Of a DNA stretch of 64,000 nucleotides, positions 60,772 to 64,000 are shown one piece after another. Source of the stretch: Ancylomarina sp. DW003 (GTDB lineage: Bacteria > Bacteroidota > Bacteroidia > Bacteroidales > Marinifilaceae); assembly GCF_029029505.1 (NCBI RefSeq), contig NZ_JAKJSD010000005.1, positions 124,001-188,000 of the forward strand, in the 5' to 3' direction. A program made the translations under genes and the position numbers. How positions within the stretch are numbered: position 1 is the stretch's first letter; every line of letters starts with the position of its first letter. The notes under the pieces are model-generated. The model worked only from the letters and a program-made list of their open reading frames with translations. It was not told the origin of the DNA and searched no databases.

Positions 60772-60781
60772 GCGCCACAAC
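60772..60781 (-). repeat. 5' boundary core of the DUF4145 cassette
   Basis: On the minus strand the sequence is GTTGTGGCGC. Nine of ten bases are complementary to the core at 59710-59702, which closes the same cassette. The other half of an attC for a preceding cassette was not found. Confidence 0.5.
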
Positions 60782-60831
60782 TCGTTACTACATGCACTAT
60801 AAAAGTGCCTATATTTTTAATATATCATGAT

Positions 60832-60878
60832 AAAAAGTGCACAATACATACCCTATAGGTCAGTATTGTGCACTTTTT
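60832..60878. terminator. Perfect 16-bp hairpin with T/A tracts
   Basis: AAAAAGTGCACAATAC is paired with GTATTGTGCACTTTTT over a 15-base loop. It would stop transcription in both directions between the HU-like gene and the cassette genes. Confidence 0.7.
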
Positions 60879-61020
60879 TGTAATAATACCTTCCTGTTTT
60901 ATAAATATTTTGAATAAGAGCATCCAAATTTATGAAAAGCAAAAGAATCAACAAACTTTACATTCCTTTTCTTTTATAATTAAGTAAAACTCTCAAAACG
61001 AATCCTTTTTATAAATGATC

Positions 61021-61133
61021 AGTACTCCCGATAATCGGGAGTACTAAGGATATGGTATCGGGAGTAGTAAGGACCAACAAGCGGGAGTACTAAGGACATG
61101 GTGTCGGGAGTAGTAAGGGCCGACAATCGGGAG
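61021..61133. repeat. 23-bp tandem repeat headed by an 11-bp palindrome
   Basis: Four units of 23 bp start at 61036, 61059, 61082 and 61105, and a fifth begins at 61128. Each opens with CGGGAGTACTAAGG or CGGGAGTAGTAAGG, and the two variants alternate, giving a 46-bp higher-order period. The first unit is preceded by its inverted copy, forming the palindrome AGTACTCCCGA-taa-TCGGGAGTACT. The array lies between two terminators. Confidence 0.75.
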
Positions 61134-61160
61134 CAAGCCATTAGCGAGAAGTAAACAAAT

Positions 61161-61203
61161 AAGCCGACTCGTAAAAGTCGGCTTATAATCTATTCAGAAT
61201 CTG
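61161..61203 (-). terminator. Terminator of the HU-like gene, right copy of a 43-bp repeat
   Basis: TAAGCCGACT pairs with AGTCGGCTTA. The segment is identical at 39 of 43 bases to 53776-53818 and stands 13 bases after the stop of the minus-strand HU-like gene. Confidence 0.75.
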
Positions 61204-61216
61204 GTGGTTTTTATAT

Positions 61217-61918
61217 TTAGCTTACCGGAGTCAGGTCGATTAACAATCGGCCGGTGCGCATGCTTTTGTTATTTTTAAATATCGTTCTGACTTCGATTTG
61301 AAACGTGCCTGTGGTCAGGCTTTCGGGAACGAAGAACAGAAGTTCCGATGGCTTGTTCTTTACCACATTGCTAACGCGTGTTTCGCTGCTATCGGCTGCA
61401 ATAAAGAAGATACCTTGTTTGTCGTCTTCTTCATCGAACTTAAGCAAGGCGCCTTTTACCGAAGCAATTTGCCCCGGGCTAAAACTCTCGTTAATAGTCT
61501 TTGTTTTCAGGTCGGTGAATCGCTGAATAACAGGTTGCGGTAAGCTTAGCTCTACTTTTCGCAACTCGATATTCGCGATGGCTTCTGCCAGACGCTTACC
61601 TGCGTTTAAATTCAGTCGGATTGAATGACGGTTCTTGTCGAAGGTATCCTGATCGTTGACAAAAACACCCGACAAGCTAGGGTAAACTTTAAAGAGTTCG
61701 GTATTCACATTGTTGCCATTGGCTACTGCATCTACCACGGCATAGTTAAACTCTTCGATGACTGATAGGGCTTCTGCTTTGGTTACCGTAGAGCCTTTAC
61801 CTACCATCTGTTCTACAATTTGTTCTGTTGTTATGGTATCATTGTCTGTAACGAGTCCCATATAATCATCCGGATCATCGGTCAGATGATTTAAAATTAA
61901 ACCATATCTTAGGGCCAT
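61217..61918 (-). CDS. HU-like DNA-binding domain protein with C-terminal DUF4469
   Basis: The 233-residue protein has an HU-related N-terminal domain (about residues 1-115): ITTEQIVEQMVGKGSTVTKA, VYPSLSGVFVNDQDTFDK and KRLAEAIANIEL. An Ig-like DUF4469 region follows (GQIASVKGALLKFDEEDDKQ, then LLFFVPESLTTGTFQIEVRT). Such proteins are common in Bacteroidota and usually hypothetical; DNA binding is inferred from the fold. It is transcribed alone and ends in the repeated terminator. Confidence 0.85.
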   Translation of the reverse strand: MALRYGLILNHLTDDPDDYMGLVTDNDTITTEQIVEQMVGKGSTVTKAEALSVIEEFNYAVVDAVANGNNVNTELFKVYPSLSGVFVNDQDTFDKNRHSIRLNLNAGKRLAEAIANIELRKVELSLPQPVIQRFTDLKTKTINESFSPGQIASVKGALLKFDEEDDKQGIFFIAADSSETRVSNVVKNKPSELLFFVPESLTTGTFQIEVRTIFKNNKSMRTGRLLIDLTPVS

Positions 61919-62161
61919 AATTTTAAGTTTTAAAATGAATACTGCAGGTCCCGCCAGCTACATTTTCCACCGTCCAAAGTTGATGATGTCTAGCTGATGG
62001 GAACCTGTTTTTATTTATATACTGATTCTGAATACATTCAATTCATTTTATCCTGACTCCCCTCACCAACTTCATCATATTCCTGTAAACAAATCTAAAC
62101 GAGCTAAAAAACGCCTCTATTCACCTGATTGTATTCGTCTAAATTTATTTTATTGAGATGA

Positions 62162-63310
62162 TTATTTTAAGAATTTCCCTGGAATCTCATAAATATCCTT
62201 ACCTCGAAGATCTTTTGCTAATATTTTCCCTTCAGGATCAACCAGAATAATGTGAGGAATCCCTTCAATACAATATGAATCCATTATTTCATTTATATTT
62301 TCCTTGCCAATTTTTAGGTGATCCCAGTGGCTCTCATCTTCATGAATCGCTTTCATCCACATTTCTTTTTTCCAATCTGAAGAAACGCCCAAAACAGTTA
62401 AGTTCTTATCCCTATATTTTTCCAGAGCTTTTTTAAAATTTGGTGTTTCCAATCTACAATACTTACAACCTGAACTCCAAAAATCTACAATTACATATTT
62501 CCCTCTAAAATCGCTTAGTTTTATAACATTATCCAGGGTATCTTTCCCTGTAATTTCAGGAGCAACAGAACCAATAGCACATTGCTGAAGCAAATCTAAT
62601 CTTCGCTCCATAACTTGTACATAGTGAGTTTTGGCAGCATCTTCAGTAAAACTTGATACAAATTTTCTGTACTTGTTAACTTCTTCCGTCGTTTCAGGGC
62701 AAAGTCTTAAAAATATCCTGGATTTGTACAAATAAATACCAAATGGATTATTCTTATTCTTATTTACTATAGCATATGTTAGACTATCTACGCTTTGGGT
62801 AATTTTATCAGAGTAATAACAAGATGATTCTGATTTAATTCGAGCCATTTCCTCTCGATTACCTTTATCTCTTGCTCTATAAAACAACTCACTTAAAGAG
62901 TCTCTTTTGTTTTGACAAGTAATCTTGTCCACTGCTTTTAGATATTTATCATACATGTCATGTAATGGTGCCCCTAATACATTCCATTTAATCGAATTAG
63001 AATTAATTACATTTCCAACAATTTGCATATCTCTCGGTTCTACGAATACTTTACCTCCTGTATTACCATTACCTATGTAGTATAGCTGGGCCGATTTGTT
63101 CTTCAAACTAAACTCAAACTTACCATCCTTAATTCTTGCAGAATCGATAACAACAAATTGACTGTAATGTTCATCTTTGATTTCACTTAAGAAAATCTTC
63201 TCCTCATTAAATCCGTTAATGTTTCCTGTCAAAAATATTTCATCTTTTTTACAAGAAACAATACATAGATTACATAACAACATCCAGAATAAAATATACT
63301 TTACATTCAT
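62162..63310 (-). CDS. TlpA-like thioredoxin lipoprotein with DUF4369
   Basis: The 382-residue protein starts with a lipoprotein signal (LLCNLCIVSCKK). DUF4369 follows at about residues 25-120 (FLTGNINGFNEEKIFLSEI, IDSARIKDGKFEFSL), then a helical linker and a thioredoxin domain with the active-site CKYC in VDFWSSGCKYCRLETPNF and a cis-Pro region (IEGIPHIILVD). It probably transfers electrons or reduces disulfides in the periplasm. It lies 92 bases downstream of the PKD-like lipoprotein gene on the same strand, as often in SusC/SusD nutrient loci. Confidence 0.88.
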   Translation of the reverse strand: MNVKYILFWMLLCNLCIVSCKKDEIFLTGNINGFNEEKIFLSEIKDEHYSQFVVIDSARIKDGKFEFSLKNKSAQLYYIGNGNTGGKVFVEPRDMQIVGNVINSNSIKWNVLGAPLHDMYDKYLKAVDKITCQNKRDSLSELFYRARDKGNREEMARIKSESSCYYSDKITQSVDSLTYAIVNKNKNNPFGIYLYKSRIFLRLCPETTEEVNKYRKFVSSFTEDAAKTHYVQVMERRLDLLQQCAIGSVAPEITGKDTLDNVIKLSDFRGKYVIVDFWSSGCKYCRLETPNFKKALEKYRDKNLTVLGVSSDWKKEMWMKAIHEDESHWDHLKIGKENINEIMDSYCIEGIPHIILVDPEGKILAKDLRGKDIYEIPGKFLK

Positions 63311-63401
63311 AACTTATGATTTAAAAAATTATCGCACCCTATTCGATATTGAAGTGCATTTTAAAAAGGAGGAGAGTGCATATACACTCTCCTAGTTTCT
63401 C

Positions 63402-64000
63402 TTAATTTTGCTTCTCATCTACATAAATAACTTCATCACAGAATCCCATCTGTCTATAAATCTCTTCAGCAGAAATACCGCCTAATTCATTCAATTTGTA
63501 AAAAATTACTCCACCTTGCTTTCCTGACAGAGAAAGATCTTTCACACAAATATCCAAACGTGTAAATTGCTTATTCGGATCATCTTTAGTTGGGGTATAT
63601 ATAGGATGTGCTAATACATTCGTAATTTGTACATTCTCGGCACTACCATTTATTAATTCACTCTCAGCAGATATTCCAGCATCAACATTCATATCTAGTA
63701 CATACACATTATTATTGGCCAAATACATCATTTTCCCACCAGAACCTTCAGATCTAACAATCCATGGGTACTGATTTCTTACAAAAATATCGCTCATCGA
63801 TTCATATTTAGTCGCAGATGAAAGATTAGGCGCCATACCGGCAGTTATTTCAATTTTTGCCTTTGCTTCAAATACGCCATCATTTACCTCAAATCTCAAA
63901 ACCCAGTATTTTCCTGTGGTACTATTATTCATTAGTGCCCACATTTTATCTGAATCACTCAGGTAACCAGCACATAACATTTTCATATTAGCTCCTAAGT
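63402..64000 (-). CDS. C-terminal part of a PKD-like family lipoprotein (partial)
   Basis: At least 198 residues are visible, and the frame is still open at the right edge (LGAN precedes the first internal Met), so the N-terminus lies outside. The beta-rich sequence includes KYWVLRFEVNDGVFEAKA, MMYLANNNVYVLD and DICVKDLSLSGKQGGVIFY, which suggest a propeller-like or PKD-type lipoprotein end. In Bacteroidota such proteins sit between SusD-like and TlpA/DUF4369 genes, which agrees with the gene that follows here. The family call is tentative. Confidence 0.55.
   Translation of the reverse strand, partial: LGANMKMLCAGYLSDSDKMWALMNNSTTGKYWVLRFEVNDGVFEAKAKIEITAGMAPNLSSATKYESMSDIFVRNQYPWIVRSEGSGGKMMYLANNNVYVLDMNVDAGISAESELINGSAENVQITNVLAHPIYTPTKDDPNKQFTRLDICVKDLSLSGKQGGVIFYKLNELGGISAEEIYRQMGFCDEVIYVDEKQN

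Larger units (their letters stand above)
60755..61216. other. Repeat-rich right edge of the cassette island
   Basis: The 462 bases have no gene. In order they hold the cassette boundary core (60772-60781), a perfect 16-bp hairpin (60832-60878), the palindrome and 23-bp tandem repeat (61021-61133) and a terminator (61161-61203). Confidence 0.6.

Noticed and set aside
61021-61133. Possible CRISPR array
   Set aside because: The 23-bp units follow each other directly with no variable spacers, and no cas genes are present.
57995-61216. Complete integron
   Set aside because: No integrase gene or attI site is visible in the window, so only a cassette cluster is claimed.

Overview
This window looks like chromosome from a Bacteroidota bacterium, most likely a marine or anaerobic member of the Bacteroidales/Marinilabiliales. 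The DNA is AT-rich. It carries a SusC/SusD pair, a membrane-spanning AraC-type regulator with periplasmic propeller repeats, TlpA/DUF4369 and PKD-like lipoproteins, an HU-like/DUF4469 protein and a promoter of the Bacteroidota type (TTTG-N19-TAnnTTTG). The assignment is inferred from gene content; no rRNA is present.

Layout. 1-3.1 kb is a minus-strand run of small genes (zinc ribbon, cupin, NUDIX) ending in a GIY-YIG/DUF4357 gene bounded by inverted integron-like core sites, followed by a decayed gene. 3.9-13.8 kb holds housekeeping and metabolic genes: SnoaL-like protein, PEP-mutase-like protein, Nim-like flavoprotein, gamma-glutamyltransferase, DUF1697, phosphatidylserine decarboxylase, YwbE, carbonic anhydrase, isoaspartyl peptidase and BrnQ. 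14-20.9 kb is a TetR-controlled export operon (TolC-like protein, HlyD-like adaptor, two ABC ATPases, two ABC-2 permeases) with four operator palindromes. 21-27.4 kb has a potassium channel with a cNMP domain, an NlpC/P60 lipoprotein, three identical tRNA-Arg(ACG) genes with two truncated copies, an AsmA-like protein and a pentapeptide-repeat protein.

27.6-49 kb is an extended galactose/alpha-galactoside locus. The minus strand carries the sodium/sugar symporter, galT, galK, acs and a GntR/LacI-type regulator. The plus strand carries galM, a one-piece sensor-regulator, SusC, SusD, a clan GH-D-like glycosidase and a GH97 enzyme with an apparent Asp nucleophile. The same 21-bp-spaced direct repeat lies upstream of both the regulator and susC. 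A C-terminal scrap of a second galM closes the locus.

49.2-53.6 kb is a reductive dehalogenase operon, which is unusual for this phylum: a Tat-exported RdhA, an RdhB-like anchor, an RdhC/NosR-like FMN and Fe-S membrane protein, and a 33-residue membrane peptide whose start overlaps the rdhC stop. An AraC-family membrane regulator lies upstream.

53.8-61.2 kb is an accessory island bracketed by two near-identical 43-bp terminator repeats. It contains a three-gene system resembling ABC-three-component (ABC-3C) conflict systems (PD-(D/E)xK-like effector, small middle protein, SMC/Rad50-like ATPase). Next to it is an integrase-less array of integron-like gene cassettes, recognised because cassette 5' ends are complementary to the core sites that follow their own genes. 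A 23-bp tandem repeat with a perfect hairpin lies at its right edge. 61.2-64 kb has an HU-like/DUF4469 protein, a TlpA/DUF4369 lipoprotein and the C-terminal part of a probable PKD-like lipoprotein that runs off the window.
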